Part shown: positions 10,131-23,375 of the stretch, piece after piece
Position numbering within the stretch: position 1 is the first letter of the stretch
Layout of the letters: every line of letters starts with the position of its first letter
NCBI RefSeq assembly: GCF_000003605.2
Contig: NW_003125886.1
Span: forward strand, 609,547 to 652,480
Reading direction: 5' to 3'
From: Saccoglossus kowalevskii
Taxonomy: Eukaryota; Hemichordata; Enteropneusta; Harrimaniidae
DNA: 42,934 nucleotides
Made by a program: the position numbers and the translations under genes
The notes under the pieces: model-generated
The model's input: the letters and a program-made list of their open reading frames with translations, nothing else
What the model was told of the DNA's origin: nothing
Database searches by the model: none

Positions 10131-13100
10131 TTCTCTATATTTCTGCCGTTTAATCACAAACCATGTAGTGTGTTCAACAACTCACGTATGAACAATAATT
10201 TAAATAAATATGATTTTACTTACTGTATTTGTCTGCATAAAGACGAAAAATTTCTTTATCACATGGTTATAGAAAAACAAAATATTAATGTTTAGTGATG
10301 GCAAAGTCATTGCAGATTTGCATATTTAAACAGACTTAAATTACAAGCAGCCACGGTGTCGGTTAAGGTGAGCAATCACGCCCAGGATGAGTTACAGTTC
10401 CAATTCTATCAAGTGTTTTACATAACACTACTGTTATTCATATAACATATAATCCACCCACTGGACATTAGTTCATTTCTTTAAACCATTTGTTCTAGCG
10501 CAGATTGTTGGCTATGGAAGGGTTTCGGAACTACAACATCGACCATACCAGGTAGAGTCTATAACGACTGCACTATATATTTCCGGTAGGGGAAAAGATG
10601 AATTAGAATGATCATTTTAATGTCACGTGATATTCTTTTCATTATTCATATTAGCAAATGACGAAGCGTTTATTTTTGTTATTTATGTAAATTAACATAC
10701 GTTCACTGACAATGTAACCGATTGCTGGATATTCCAATTTTATCGTTTTTGATGGTATAACGAAGAAACACTCAAAAATGTCTTTTCAATCGCACGAGCG
10801 ATTCACGGTAATGCGCACTTTCTCGTGGCATTTCCATTAATACACGTGTAACCAGCCAAGAGGTGGTAAAGATGGAATAAGTAATATTCAACTCATTGGG
10901 TAGTCTCGAAGATTGCACTTTTACCAATCAGATAATATACTCAAAGTTCATTTTGAAAGTCTGTGCCTTCTGTCCGTTTAGTCATAGTGCAGTCGCAATT
11001 ACTAGACTTTTTTTCAAAGGCAATTTTGAATTCGTTATAAAAAAAATAACTAGTGATGAATAGCACGAGTTTATTCATCAAGATGCATTGTTCGGTTTTT
11101 CAATACATAATCTGTAGCATAGATTTATCTTTTGTACTTGACTTCTTAATTAAAAATGTTTCTCTATAAACGGCTTTGTGTGTGACATGTGATGTTAATA
11201 TATCCTCGTTCCTAAAATTAATTTGCCATAACTGAAGAGTGAATTGCATATTCAGTGTGTCTGATTTAGTATATTTAGTATGCTATTGTTTGAGTATTAA
11301 GTGTGTCTATTATTCGGCACATAGTACTGATTTTTTTTCAGCAGAAATTCAGCGACTGCTCTTATCATTTCTTTTTTTCCCGCCACAGCCGATATTTACT
11401 TGCACATTTTAATCGAATGGCTAATATATACACCAATTGTAAGCGGAATTGTTTTACGACAAGATAGGTCGTCTTGTAGATCACGTCACTCTATAATTCA
11501 CGTGAACGGAAATTCCACCGTCTTATCAATTTTCTGAGCCTATGTTTTATCTTTAGCAGTATACATTTTCTGTCCCGTGATGGGGTACGGACTGGTAAGC
11601 AACTGACGGTGATATTCACTTACGTTTGTTTGTCGTCAAACAAAAAGCATATTATTAAAATAGTACAGGCGAACTCGGTGACAGATTGTCACAAAGATAT
11701 ACGAATTAATTTTTTGAGTTTTTCTTTCATGAACGCATAACCGATAGACAACACACAACCATGTCTGATTTAATATGAGACTACTTTGTAAATCCGGAAA
11801 GCGTTCTAACCTCGATATGAGAAAGTGGAATGTTCACACGTATACATCAAACACACTAGAATGACCTCTTTAGTTTTTTACATTCCGTTTGAGTAAATCC
11901 ACACCTAAAATACTTAAACCAAGTTTGGTTTTGTTTAAAGAGATATATGAGCAATGTAGTATTATTGCGTAATGCTTAAAATAATATCTATGAATGTCAA
12001 GAAACCGTCTCACGGCGCGTGTCGTGACGTAGAATGTCTGCTTGTATTTACACATCATGTAGAAATAGAAATAATATCGGATATGTGTTTAAATAACCTT
12101 CCGGGCCACACGGGATGAGTGTATTTTAATCAGACCACAGGGACGTTGCATGACGTTGTGTTTGCACACGTTCATCTAAAGAACATTACCCTGGGTGACA
12201 TCGGGGTACCACGTAATGCAATTTTAACATTCACTCATTACTGCGTAATTCAGTTAGTAGGTGTGCTGTCATGGCTGGAGGAATGAAGCACATAATAAGC
12301 TTCCAATAAACAACTCACTGAATTTGCCAATCTTATTCAGCATAACTTGCAGCAATAATTCGACCTTTGTTAATGTAATACGGCCTTAGTAAGGTGTAAA
12401 GACGTGATTACGATAGGTGAGTGCTATATCTCTCAGCAGAAAAAGAAAATAAATAAAAATGAAACAGCACGAGAAGGTGATAAATGTTTTATATAACTCC
12501 CATCTTTGGTATTCCGACTGGCGCTTTTGACGATCCAATGTGTTTCAACGTAACCCCGGAATATGATGATACTGCATTGACATTTATCAATCATGAAGCA
12601 TAATAAGATAATCTTCTTAAAATATCCTTGTTTCAGTGTTGTTTCCTTTCAAATTAAATTTTCATGGAGAAAAATTCATTCCAACGTGTGAAATTTGAAC
12701 ACACAGTCATACCAGCAGAAGCTTGATCGCTTACATTCACAAATGAAATAAACACGTCACGTCTGGAGATGAATACCCGTATGCATGTACTTCCTATATA
12801 TATATATATCTTAGACATGTAACCTTCCCCGGGCTAATGTCCATTATTCTCAATGTATAGATAATCATATCATTGGTGTATTTTTGTTGTACCAAGCTGG
12901 TTTCGCCGCGTGTGAAACAAGCACACCCCTGAGCTCTCAGGAAATAGAAGCAGTATATAGATTCCTGCGACGCATTCTTGGACTTATGTTGCGTTTCTCA
13001 AATTTAATTCTATGTCACGTGTTAGAAACATGATTTCCAAATCTCGCTGTTTATAAGATGAGGTCATGCGAATTGCGAGATGATCAGAAAAACGCAAAAT

Positions 13101-13482
13101 AAATCTAAATTTCTAGAAAACACTAAATGCAAATTAGTGAGTGCGTATGTGAAAGAACCTATTAGTTATAAGTACGATCGATTGACGTGCACATAATGGT
13201 ATCGCTTAGAAATACACCTTATAAAAGCGGAGTTCTTGTCTCATGAGATAATATGACAGTTACGTTCCCCTTTCATAAATCCTTGATTTTACACACTTTA
13301 CGTGCGTCACATGGGACACTTGTCAAACACAACGCAGTTAGACGCAAGTGCCATCACTTCCCTTTCAATTTCATTATTATATTATAAAATCATCCAAAAA
13401 GACCGGGATTACAGTAGCCATAATTATATACAACAATGCAGATAATTGTATTGAGTCACGTACACTGAAGCTGTTGGGCCCA
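10131..13482. other. Intergenic spacer, no gene seen
   Basis: About 3.3 kb of AT-rich DNA without a recognisable gene, RNA or mobile-element end. The longest open frames (11870-12058 - and the one entering from 13377-13592 -) have no domain. A short (TA)n run occurs near 12795-12809. Confidence 0.45.
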
Positions 13483-13508
13483 ACACACACACACACACAC
13501 ATACACAC
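13483..13508. repeat. (AC)n microsatellite
   Basis: An AC dinucleotide run with a single interruption (..ACACATACACAC). It accounts for the CVCVCV / THTHTH strings in overlapping open frames, which are therefore not genes. Confidence 0.9.
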
Positions 13509-15407
13509 TCTCTCGCTCGATATCGTATGTCGCAGCTGCGCCGCATTTATTGCTATTACACGATGATTGCACCATGGTGTTTTGTTGCGCATTAATTGTA
13601 TGTGTTACTCCCTGATATCCATATGATGCGTGTCACCATGTTTATAACTGGATTAATGCAAATATATACGCCTGTTTAGTGAGGATGACCTTTTTATGTG
13701 TTATTGCTAGTCTCTCGCACGTTCTACCTTGAACCTGAAGCAGTGAGATTGAATAATAACTCTTCAGATAATATTTGAAATTTCGGCTTGAGAATATGAA
13801 AACCTTCTCATAAAAGAATAAGCAAGGAAGCACATAACAACAACAACATAAAATAGTGTAAATGTTACAAATCATATATGAATATGCATTTGTTACAACT
13901 GTTCGCCGGAATGCCCGCCGCTACGTACGTTAGTGTAAACAAACAAACAACTGATGTTTCTTTAAATGATATGAGCCCTATTTTTTCATTAAAACATAAC
14001 TAACGAAAAAAAACAGTATGTTGCTATGACAACACTAATTAGATGATGCAGTTATGGTATATTTAATTACATTTGTAGGTAAAATAAATCTTGAGTAATG
14101 TTGTCGATTAACAGTTTGTTTTCATAGACTAGCATGCACACAATAAAATCACCATCACACCTATCATGTGTTTACCCATTTACTGTTTCTACCCACACCA
14201 CTAAATAGTCAGTTTTAACACATCTGAAAAGAACCAACGGTCACTAGAGGAATTTAATTATAGAGGACAAGGATTAAAACAATAGTACTCAAGAAGGAGA
14301 AGTTGGACATTATTGACAATATGTCAAGTTATATTAATCGTATTCAAATCCAATTAGATTATATATTTAATATGCCCATGTTCTTTTACTTATGTTGTTG
14401 GGTGTTTACCTATATTAGATTGATTTTAATTTAGTTTTACTTACATTATTTGGCAAGCTTTAGGACATACGAATCGCATGGAATTTATTGACACAGCATA
14501 CATATGTACCAAATAACAGTCAGTCGTACAGTTGTGTGTCATTGTTGATTGCCTAGTTAAAAATATATAATCGCCACCATGTCGCTGAAGTTGAAGTTTT
14601 TACTAATTGTCGAAAGAGACATCAACGCAAATAGATGAATATATCAAAGCCTGTACAGGAAATACTGAAATACCGTGTGAGCAAACAGTACCGATGTCGC
14701 TATTATGTCGTTTATTATGCTTTATCAGGTATTCCAACCATCAAAACAGCGTGACATTCCCCATTGCATGATTCACTAGTTTCTATTAACATTTCTTGAA
14801 TTGGCCGTAAAATTAAGCATGATATGTTTCCGTGTTGCTGTCCGGCACGAGGAATCGAGCTGACACACGTGTTTGTTTGTTTTAATTACAGATAGAATGC
14901 AGAGAATAATATAAAAACGGGAACCGGAAATGAATTGCAGTATAGTTAAGCAGCACAGCAGAACGCAATTACAACTTCTCACGGAACATTACGACATGTA
15001 AATAGTGAATGATATGCACATTCCACTCACTTGCATACATTCTGAAAACACCTGTTTTTATATATTTATTGACCGGCGGTAAATTAAAAAATAGCGCAGG
15101 GCCATACTTGTATCAATATGTCACACGTGTGGCGTTTGATATTATTCAAATCCAGCCTGTCATATATAGTGTGTTCCACCCAATATAAGTAACAGCCTGC
15201 TATATTTAAAAAGACAATATTCCATGCGCGGAATAAATTACTTTGGCAAGATATTGTATATAGTTCTTATTGATTATTTATTATAAATCAAAATACATTT
15301 ACTTCACCAGTTAGTGGGTTCCAGTAGCATCTAAAGAAAAAAAACGTGGAAGACATAGACTCAAATACTCATGGATTACTACCTTAAACTGGGTCAATAC
15401 CATGTTG

Positions 15408-15408
<1 letters not shown>
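13509..15408. other. Intergenic spacer, no gene seen
   Basis: AT-rich spacer. A GTAAACAAACAAACAA run at about 13935-13950 resembles a forkhead-type site but also simple sequence. Minus-strand frames at 13642-13875 and 14776-14982 show no domain. Confidence 0.45.

Positions 15409-15470
<62 letters not shown>
15409..15470. repeat. (TA)n microsatellite running into gap
   Basis: A perfect TA dinucleotide run of about 62 bp that ends at the assembly gap. It continues as (AT)n on the far side, so the unresolved sequence is probably an expanded or hairpin-forming TA tract. All open frames of the form YIYIYI here are artefacts. Confidence 0.95.
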
Positions 15471-15672
15471 NNNNNNNNNNNNNNNNNNNNNNNNNNNNNN
15501 NNNNNNNNNNNNNNNNNNNNNNNNNNNNNNNNNNNNNNNNNNNNNNNNNNNNNNNNNNNNNNNNNNNNNNNNNNNNNNNNNNNNNNNNNNNNNNNNNNNN
15601 NNNNNNNNNNNNNNNNNNNNNNNNNNNNNNNNNNNNNNNNNNNNNNNNNNNNNNNNNNNNNNNNNNNNNNNN
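15471..15672. other. Assembly gap (202 N)
   Basis: A run of undetermined bases embedded in a TA microsatellite. The true length is unknown, and the N count may be an estimate or a placeholder. Confidence 0.99.
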
Positions 15673-15674
15673 TT

Positions 15675-15678
<4 letters not shown>

Positions 15679-15713
<35 letters not shown>
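15679..15713. repeat. (AT)n microsatellite leaving gap
   Basis: A perfect AT run on the right side of the gap, preceded by TTCATC. This interruption distinguishes it from the left tract, so the locus may be compound. Confidence 0.95.
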
Positions 15714-15715
<2 letters not shown>

Positions 15716-18700
15716 CTAATACAGGTCGCCAAAACAGTAGGACAACCGGACTTCAGTAGATATCACGACATTGTTTGAATATCTATGTGTGATATTCGCT
15801 CCGCTGGTTCTTACGGGTTAATTGTTTCCAGCAGCACTAAGTCATCTGGGGATTCGAGTGATTCGGGACTCGCATATTTCTGGTCTTCTGTTTCAAAATA
15901 GCCATATTCAAATGATGATATCAGTAATTCGTGGTACTGGCGCGTAACGTTTCATTGTTAGTTACATTACAATTCATAGTATGGTTGTGCAACACTTGAA
16001 TTCCTGACACTGAAACAGTGTGATTCTTTTTTTTGAAAAATGTATAGAACGAGAAAATATGCAATGGATAACTAGAGCAGTCATGTCATTTGGTATTTCA
16101 CGCTTCATTTATTTGTTCTACTTTGGTATGCCACGTAGACGTGTCATCCCCACGTAACGTCAAACAATGGAATGAGTACTATGGCCATAATTACGTCAGC
16201 AAATGTGTCACTGCATGGCGATTTCCGTATTCACACATCATTAAACTCCGATTAAAAAGTAAAAATGACACTAATGACAGTAACACGTTTGGGCGGCCAG
16301 CAAACATAGAACTCCTTAAGCATTTACGCTGCATTAAAGACGGTATATCACAGTAATGTCTTCACTGTATCGCGTTTGGACAGGGCAGAACAAAGTGTTG
16401 CAACCGCGGAATACATAACATTAAAGAATGCATTTTACGCGTATTATAAAGTGGAAATAAAATACTCAACCGTAATTCTTTGAACAAAAGTATAATAAGT
16501 TAATTTCAAGTACAAGGGCAAAAAAATATACACTATATATTGTTAAATCAGTAAGATATAGCGAGTACAAAATGAGTGACCGTATAATATCGTATTTATA
16601 AAACTAGTGTAGTAATTGCCATACGTTCCGATTCTTGGGCGAATTGTTTAATTTGCAATATACACCACTTTTGATAAATATATTATTTACTCGGTCACAA
16701 TTGTTAACGTCATGTTCCTCACATATATGTATTTCCAGCTTAAAATCGTTATTTGTATTTTAAATCTCTGGACGCGTTCTACTAATTTGCATACAGCGAG
16801 ATTATTTCTTGAACGTGCGTTGCGGCCAGTTTATCGTCTGCGATTAAAGAAATAGTTAATTTTGGACCATTAAAGTATTTACGGTTGTAGAGACACATTT
16901 ATACGACATTTAAGCTAAACTGTGGGTTAGTTCTAGTAAATCAACAGTAAATCAGCAAGCATTAGTGGCATTACTTTACGTTGCAAATGTAAGGTTGGAA
17001 GAACGACGAAATTCTCAAATGCGATTTAAATCAAAGGTATATGAGGTACATGAAGTGGTGTCCGATGTTTTTTTTAAAAGACAGACCATTTCACTTATCA
17101 TTCTGAGTGACAATCAAACGACTTCCTTATAAAACCGGACATCAATGTCATCAGAGTTTATCTTTGTAACAGTTTTATTGTATTTAGTCTCAAGTCAAAA
17201 CATATCGGTCACACCGGTCAAAAACGTGACTAGTCGTCCTACACAAAAAAACGTGCTTCAATAGTGTGGACGAACGAGGTCAATGAAAAAGTCGACAAAT
17301 GTACTACAGACTCGGGAATAGCGAACGAGCATGAAAATGTATACCCCATAGTCCGGATATCATTGGAATATAATCACTAAATACACATCTGAATGTGAAA
17401 TGAAAAAAAGGAAGTATTACAAATTGTTCCTATTTGAATTTCGGTACTATGTTGAAAAATACATCGCCCAAACTCGAAATGCTAGCATGCCGATAATTCG
17501 GTTCAGTTTTGCACCATTCTTACGCTCAGCAGAGTAAATAGAATTCCATAGAACTGCTGTGTATATGTAGCGACTAGAAGCATTGTTATAAACAAAATGC
17601 TAGATATATAATAAGGTTAATGCTTAACTTTAATTTAATTTATCACGGGGTATAGTTGTATATGGAGTGGAAAAACTAAAAGTGTTGATTGGCGTCACAT
17701 TTGCTAATATTATTCACAGATCTCAAGAAGAATGGATTTTTTATATCACACTGGAGTGCAATTTCTATACTGAAATCTGGACGCCATCTTTCTTTTTTTA
17801 CACACCCGGATACGCGGCCAAAGTCTTTGAAACGCCGTAGTCGTCACGCAACACCGAATAGGATCTACATAAAACAGGGCGTAGTGTGTCGAATATGGTA
17901 ACTTAAGTCGAAACACCTCGTGCAATATAATATTCATACTTTCATTATTGCTATTTTTGTGAGCTGATTTACGTTCTTTCAATTTTAACCACTATAATCA
18001 TATAGTAAAGAATTTGTTATTTAAATTTCAGTATTTTATTTGACCATGGCCTTTGGGTATTTCACATGATATGAATAGGATTTGTACATTTGACTTTGTA
18101 ATTTTCCTAGAAAATCACTTTATTGGTTTTTTCAAGGCCCCAGTACACGCACACAAAAATTAATTATACGATCACATTATCACCTAAATTAAAAACCAAA
18201 CTATAAATATCGCCACAGAGAGGACAAATAAACAACTTAGTTGGATATTATATTTTGTGTTTATGTTACAATGATGTCAAATGATGTCAAATTTGTTCCA
18301 ATAGAGAGACAAATATACACAACTTATTAACATATGTAGCACTCCAAATGTTATCACTCCAAGGCCCATAACAACCCTTAACACAACATTAATAAAAACC
18401 GAAAACGTTTTATGTGAAAACAAGCTTTAAATACTTCAAATGAAAGTGTGCATCAGTTTCGAAACCACTATGCGCTATAACTTCAGAAAATCAATGCAAA
18501 ATAAACATTATAGAGAGAGGAAATCTTTGTCAGCGCCAATCATACAGTTAGCGTTTATTTATCTGAGCAGGAAAAAACCATAGAATGACGACAGACATAT
18601 ATTACGCAACCAATTCACTACCGTAGGACATATATGTATATAGACTTCTCTTTCTCAAGCCATTAAATCGAGTGTATCCCATTTGTAAGGTATCATAAGT

Positions 18701-21700
18701 TGGTGATACAATATAGTATAGCAATGACACAAATAATCTCAGTATGTCTCCAAGTTCGTTAGGTCTGGCGTAGACTGTAATTTCATAATAAGGACTGCAT
18801 CGTATAATCGAACTGAATTGGTGCCACGTGTGGGGAAGAATGTACTCACTTTATTCGAAGCATGCCTTAATCATGTATTGTGTTTGTCTATCGTTTTGTC
18901 AATCGTGTATTGTTCAGAGTTCTTAGATTGGTAATTTCACTGTACAGGCTTTGAATAAATTTGCCGATTGGTTGCATTAGCTATTCCTATTCGTCATTTT
19001 CTGTCCGTTTATGATTTGTGCTGAAAGTAATAAACAACTGCAAATATTATAGCAGTCGTCATACATTTCTAACGTATGTCAGTCTTTCAATTATACGTAA
19101 ATTAATAAGTGATTCGGTAAATTGAAAAAAAAATAAAAACATACTTATTTTTCTGTAAATTGGATTTCCAACATCATGTCATTCACGGCTCGTTGCAAGC
19201 AATATTATTCCATTCCAGTGAATTGGTTATAATTATAATACCTTACAAATGTACAGTGAGTGTATTTTTGTATAATAAGGTAAACCGTGTTCATATTGAT
19301 TCTTAGTTGAATGAGACCAATATACTACATGCTTCGCCTCTATAATTTAACTGCTAGCAGGTCAATTGAAAGTTTATTCATATGCCAAGGCCTCCACCAT
19401 TTGCGAAGAAAGTAATAAATAGTAAACAACAGTGTGCCAAGGTGACATTTCTTATTAAATGATAATAATTCATAAATTTAAATTGATAAATTATATTGTG
19501 GGTCGATTTTTCAAGTAGTGCAAAACATTTCTGATTGGTAAGACATACTCTAAATTTACAAAAAAACAATACTGCTCTGCGCTGTTTAAACAGAACTCTT
19601 CTGTTACAGACAAAAAACAAAATATTAAGAATCCTTTTTTTAGAGTCTGCATATCTCATTGATTCCCCACTATAACATAAGACCGGCACAACTGATGCAC
19701 CGAATAATATAAAAAGCTTTTCTGAGTGGGAGGCCACCTAGTTTCCTTATTGCCTTTAGGCCTGTTGAAGAAAGACTCGAATATTTTATTAAAATGCTTA
19801 TATAGCATGTGAATTTATGCTTTATTTGGAAAGAATAGTCCGACTAAAACAATTATAGAATAATTTGCATCCATGCCCTCTAGTATGAATACATGAATGT
19901 CTTATTTATTGAAAAAAGTATGAATTAATATATTAGTAAATCAATACACATTGAGTGGGTCAACGATCAAGGGGCAGGCATATACTAAGTGCTATATATT
20001 GAGAAGGAAATTAACAAGTAGCAACACGCACCATGTAATTCCTAATTAATAACTCAGTGCACACTAGCTACACCAATGACACGGAAATCTTCAATAACTA
20101 CGCAAGACACGCCTGATCCTTAGTACCTTTGGGTTGACACGTGCCATATACCATGATTCACGATCGTTTATCGCAACTTGGAATGTACACGTAAAGCTGG
20201 GTATATAAATAGAGCGATTAATCTGGTGGGAATCGGTGTTTGTAAAATTCAGTGCTTGACTATGACGTGTTTTGCAATTTGTTAGCACACATAGTAAATC
20301 AGGCACTGAAGTCAAAACTGACGATTGAAAAGTACTACCTGCACTTGCATGGTGTATGTGTTCTTTTCCCTCAGTCCATCTCTAAACCCAAGATTATTTT
20401 CAATTCCATTTTACATATATATTTCAATGTAATTTGCTAATCGTATATCAGAATGTCTAGTGTCATTGTAGAATGTGAACCAACATACTCGGTAAAATGA
20501 AATAAAGCGTGAATTGTTTGTACATGATCTTCAAATCTCCCCTTTACCAATGAGTAAACCGTAGTATAACAATCCGATACTTCAATCGAATAAATATTAT
20601 ATGGTCCTGATACAATATATTTACCAGGGACACTCAAATGTACGCCTATAATCAGCTGAAGCAGACAGAAACGATTCGTTAGTCGCAAAAAGTTCGACCT
20701 CTTAAAGAAAAAAAAGGGTGGATGATTGTTTAAATAAATTTAAATACTATCCAATTATCAATTACAGCTAAAGACACTTTTTACTCGACGTTTTGCAGCT
20801 TAGAGATTCTAATCTTATAACAGTACATCAATCAGTATGACAGGGTTAAGATCTCAATAACTTGTTTTCATTTTTTGTCATATTGCTTATACAGATGAAA
20901 ATATTACATCAATATATAACATAAAGTTTAGTAATTCTTTCAATATTTGTTGATTTCCTTCAAATGTTGTGTATTATCCGCTGTATATGCTTAGCTATGG
21001 CAAAGACTGGAAGTCATTCTTAAAAACTAGCGATGCGTGCATCTATGTAATATAATATTATAGCCGCTAATTACTAATGTGAGTTTAGACATGTTCTAGT
21101 CTGATGACTCCGAATTATGTCAATATATTATGTGTTCATCTTGCATCAAACTACCAATGAAAAGCTCAATCATGCCTCAATCGACCTCACATTGGTTTTA
21201 TCTGTGTCCTTAATATTATACAGACATTCACAACTTCATTTATATACTTGTTATATACAAATTCTGTTTTGACTGAATGAAATGTTTGAGGGGAAAAATG
21301 TGCTCCAATAATTTACGTAGAATTAAAAAAACGCCCTGAAAATCAACTATATCACAGCAGTGCATGCCACGTATCATGGCGTTTACTTGATAGCGGAAAT
21401 CATAAACGTATTTAGATTTAGCATTCTGTCTCAAATTAGATATATCTCAGAGCGTCTTTGCATCTTGGTTGGCAGCACAATTATTTTTATCAATCACTTA
21501 ATCAGGGCTTTTATTTAGGATTACGTAATCTAAGCTGCGCGGTAGCGAAATGTAATCAGAAGAAGTGGGGATAGAGAAAATGCCTCGAGGACAGGTTTAT
21601 CTAAGCTGAAAAGACGATTGCAATTATAGTTATAAAAACATTCCACCTGTCAAATAGAACTGACAGTCAAAGACTCAATATTGAGATAGGTAAGGGACAG

Positions 21701-22741
21701 ACCAATTATTATCAATGAGGGATTGCATTGTCCGTGTGGCGGTCACTGAACTTTAACGATTCAATAAGAATACAGTTACCTCATAATATATCCTCATTGT
21801 AAACGATTCCACCCCTTGCTGGGCTAGACCGTCTACACTCGATGAGAATGGCAATATGATCCGAAGGTTTGAAATAATTCAAAAAATAACTTATCACTCT
21901 AGTTACACAGTATAAATCCGATTAGAGTACAGAGTATAAAATCGCGTTTATTTTTCGATGCACACTTAAGCGTTGTCAGATGTGATCGTAACAACACACT
22001 ATTAATTAGCATGCCTCAAAACTGGCTGAAGATTTTAGAACACGTACTAGTTTTTTTTATTGCAAGCGACCCATATAGAAATTGGCACGTCATGCATGCA
22101 GACCTTGTTTGATTAGCCACATATGTTTTATAAAACTCCTCCATTTCCTGGGTTATCGGCTTTCACTGTGACTTTAGTGTATGAGTGTATCCGCGAAGTG
22201 TTGGTTTGAAAAAGGGTAAGGTAGTTTGGGAAGTAATTGCCAATATACGGTTATAAAAACAACGTCAGTTATCGTGACATTAAATTTGGTTGTTTGTAAT
22301 TTCCGAAAGTGTCGATTTTGTTTTAGGAAAACAAATTCATCACGTGTAAAAATAAAAAATAACAAAAAGTTGATGACATAATTTCTAATCAATAATTATG
22401 TGAAACAAAACTCGATATTTCTTGCTTTATCTTTTGTCATAATGCTTTTCTCGATCTACTTTGCTAAAACATACTGTGTATATTGTCGTTGATCACGGTA
22501 ATCGCATTACGTTTCATTGCTACGACCACACTGCTGGTACATCTAGGTACATTCACTGGATTAAGTAATCCCTTTGAAGTCGCACATAATAAACGAATGC
22601 AGCAAAAATATGATCGGTTCATCATGAACATTTTTACTGACAGTATCTCCCATTAGTTAAGACCAAGAAGATACATGTACATTGCGCATATTATTGCGGT
22701 GTTGAACTACCGCATACCCGATCGTAATCACTCGGAAAAAC
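15714..22741. other. Intergenic spacer, no gene seen
   Basis: About 7 kb of AT-rich DNA. The longest frame is a 119-codon minus-strand run from a GTG (19378-19737). It has no recognisable domain or membrane topology and is near the length expected by chance for this amount of AT-rich sequence. Other short frames (16090-16356 +, 17689-17901 +, 20437-20688 -) are likewise unassigned. A 10-bp unit is duplicated in tandem at 18271-18290. Confidence 0.45.
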
Positions 22742-22753
22742 TGCGCATGCGCA
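22742..22753. promoter_or_regulatory. Perfect NRF-1-consensus palindrome
   Basis: TGCGCATGCGCA is self-complementary and matches the NRF-1 consensus YGCGCAYGCGCR on both strands. It stands alone in AT-rich spacer, followed by TTGCAGTCACTTAA. It may be an isolated regulatory site or part of an eroded TIR like that of the MITE at 468-605. Function is not shown. Confidence 0.3.
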
Positions 22754-23064
22754 TTGCAGTCACTTAAAGCAAATCAATCTACGGCAAATTATTGTATTTT
22801 TCATACAAATAGATTCGTGAATCACTTTTTAGTTTTAGAAAAAAATATAGTTCCTGGCACATTGTTTCATTGGCTCGAGTTTCCAAACAGAGTCTAGAGC
22901 TTGCCATAACATAACATAACGAGTCGTGATTTCTTCCGTAGTTTGAGTAAAATAATTCTACGTTCAACCCAAACAATGTTCATTGACCCCCCTCCCCCAC
23001 TAGCATAAGACCGTGCACAGTAGTAAGCAGTATCCACCATCTAAAGAAGCTTTGTAATTATTTT

Positions 23065-23375
23065 GATTATGATATGATATGATATGAATTTTATTCAGTA
23101 CAATGGCTCAGGCTATGGTACAATAAATAAAAAAATAGAAAAAAACATACAGAGGGATTCCTTTAAATAATTGTTGAATCTACAAGTCACAACTGGTTGG
23201 GTAGATTGACTCTGTGTTTAGAAGCGTAGAATACAAATTTTGAAATTTGAAGTACAGATAAGTTGTCAAACTGCATTAAACGAAGAAATTTTTCGTAAGT
23301 CTGATTTGACAGATAAAATATAGATAAATATTTTTTTCTAAGATTTACATACATATTTTGATTATATTGTACGAC
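23065..23375 (-). mobile_element. LINE 3' end fragment (CR1/L2/Jockey-like)
   Basis: On the minus strand, a frame from about 23375 down to a stop at 23187-23189 contains YEKFLRLMQFDNLSVLQISK followed by FVFYASKHRVNLPNQL. This resembles the short post-RT segment (L-x-I/F-x2-L..Q-I..F-x-Y..LP) found at the C-terminus of many non-LTR reverse transcriptases. It is followed by a UTR-like tract with ..GTACCATAGCCTGAGCC and a terminal tail GAATAAAATTCATATCATATC, that is, a polyadenylation-like signal plus a short tandem (ATATC)n tail, as in CR1/L2-type elements. No RT domain is present, so the copy is 5'-truncated. Clade assignment is tentative. Confidence 0.4.

Noticed and set aside
11999-12060. 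Possible degraded TTAA MITE (GGCGCGTGTCGTGACGTAGA)
   Set aside because: Similarity to the family is patchy and no terminal repeats are recognisable.
15371-15778. Long open frames of YIYIYI... with X runs on both strands
   Set aside because: They are translations of the TA microsatellite and the N gap.
19378-19737. 119-codon minus-strand frame from a GTG
   Set aside because: Length is close to the chance maximum for this amount of AT-rich six-frame sequence, and no domain or topology is seen.
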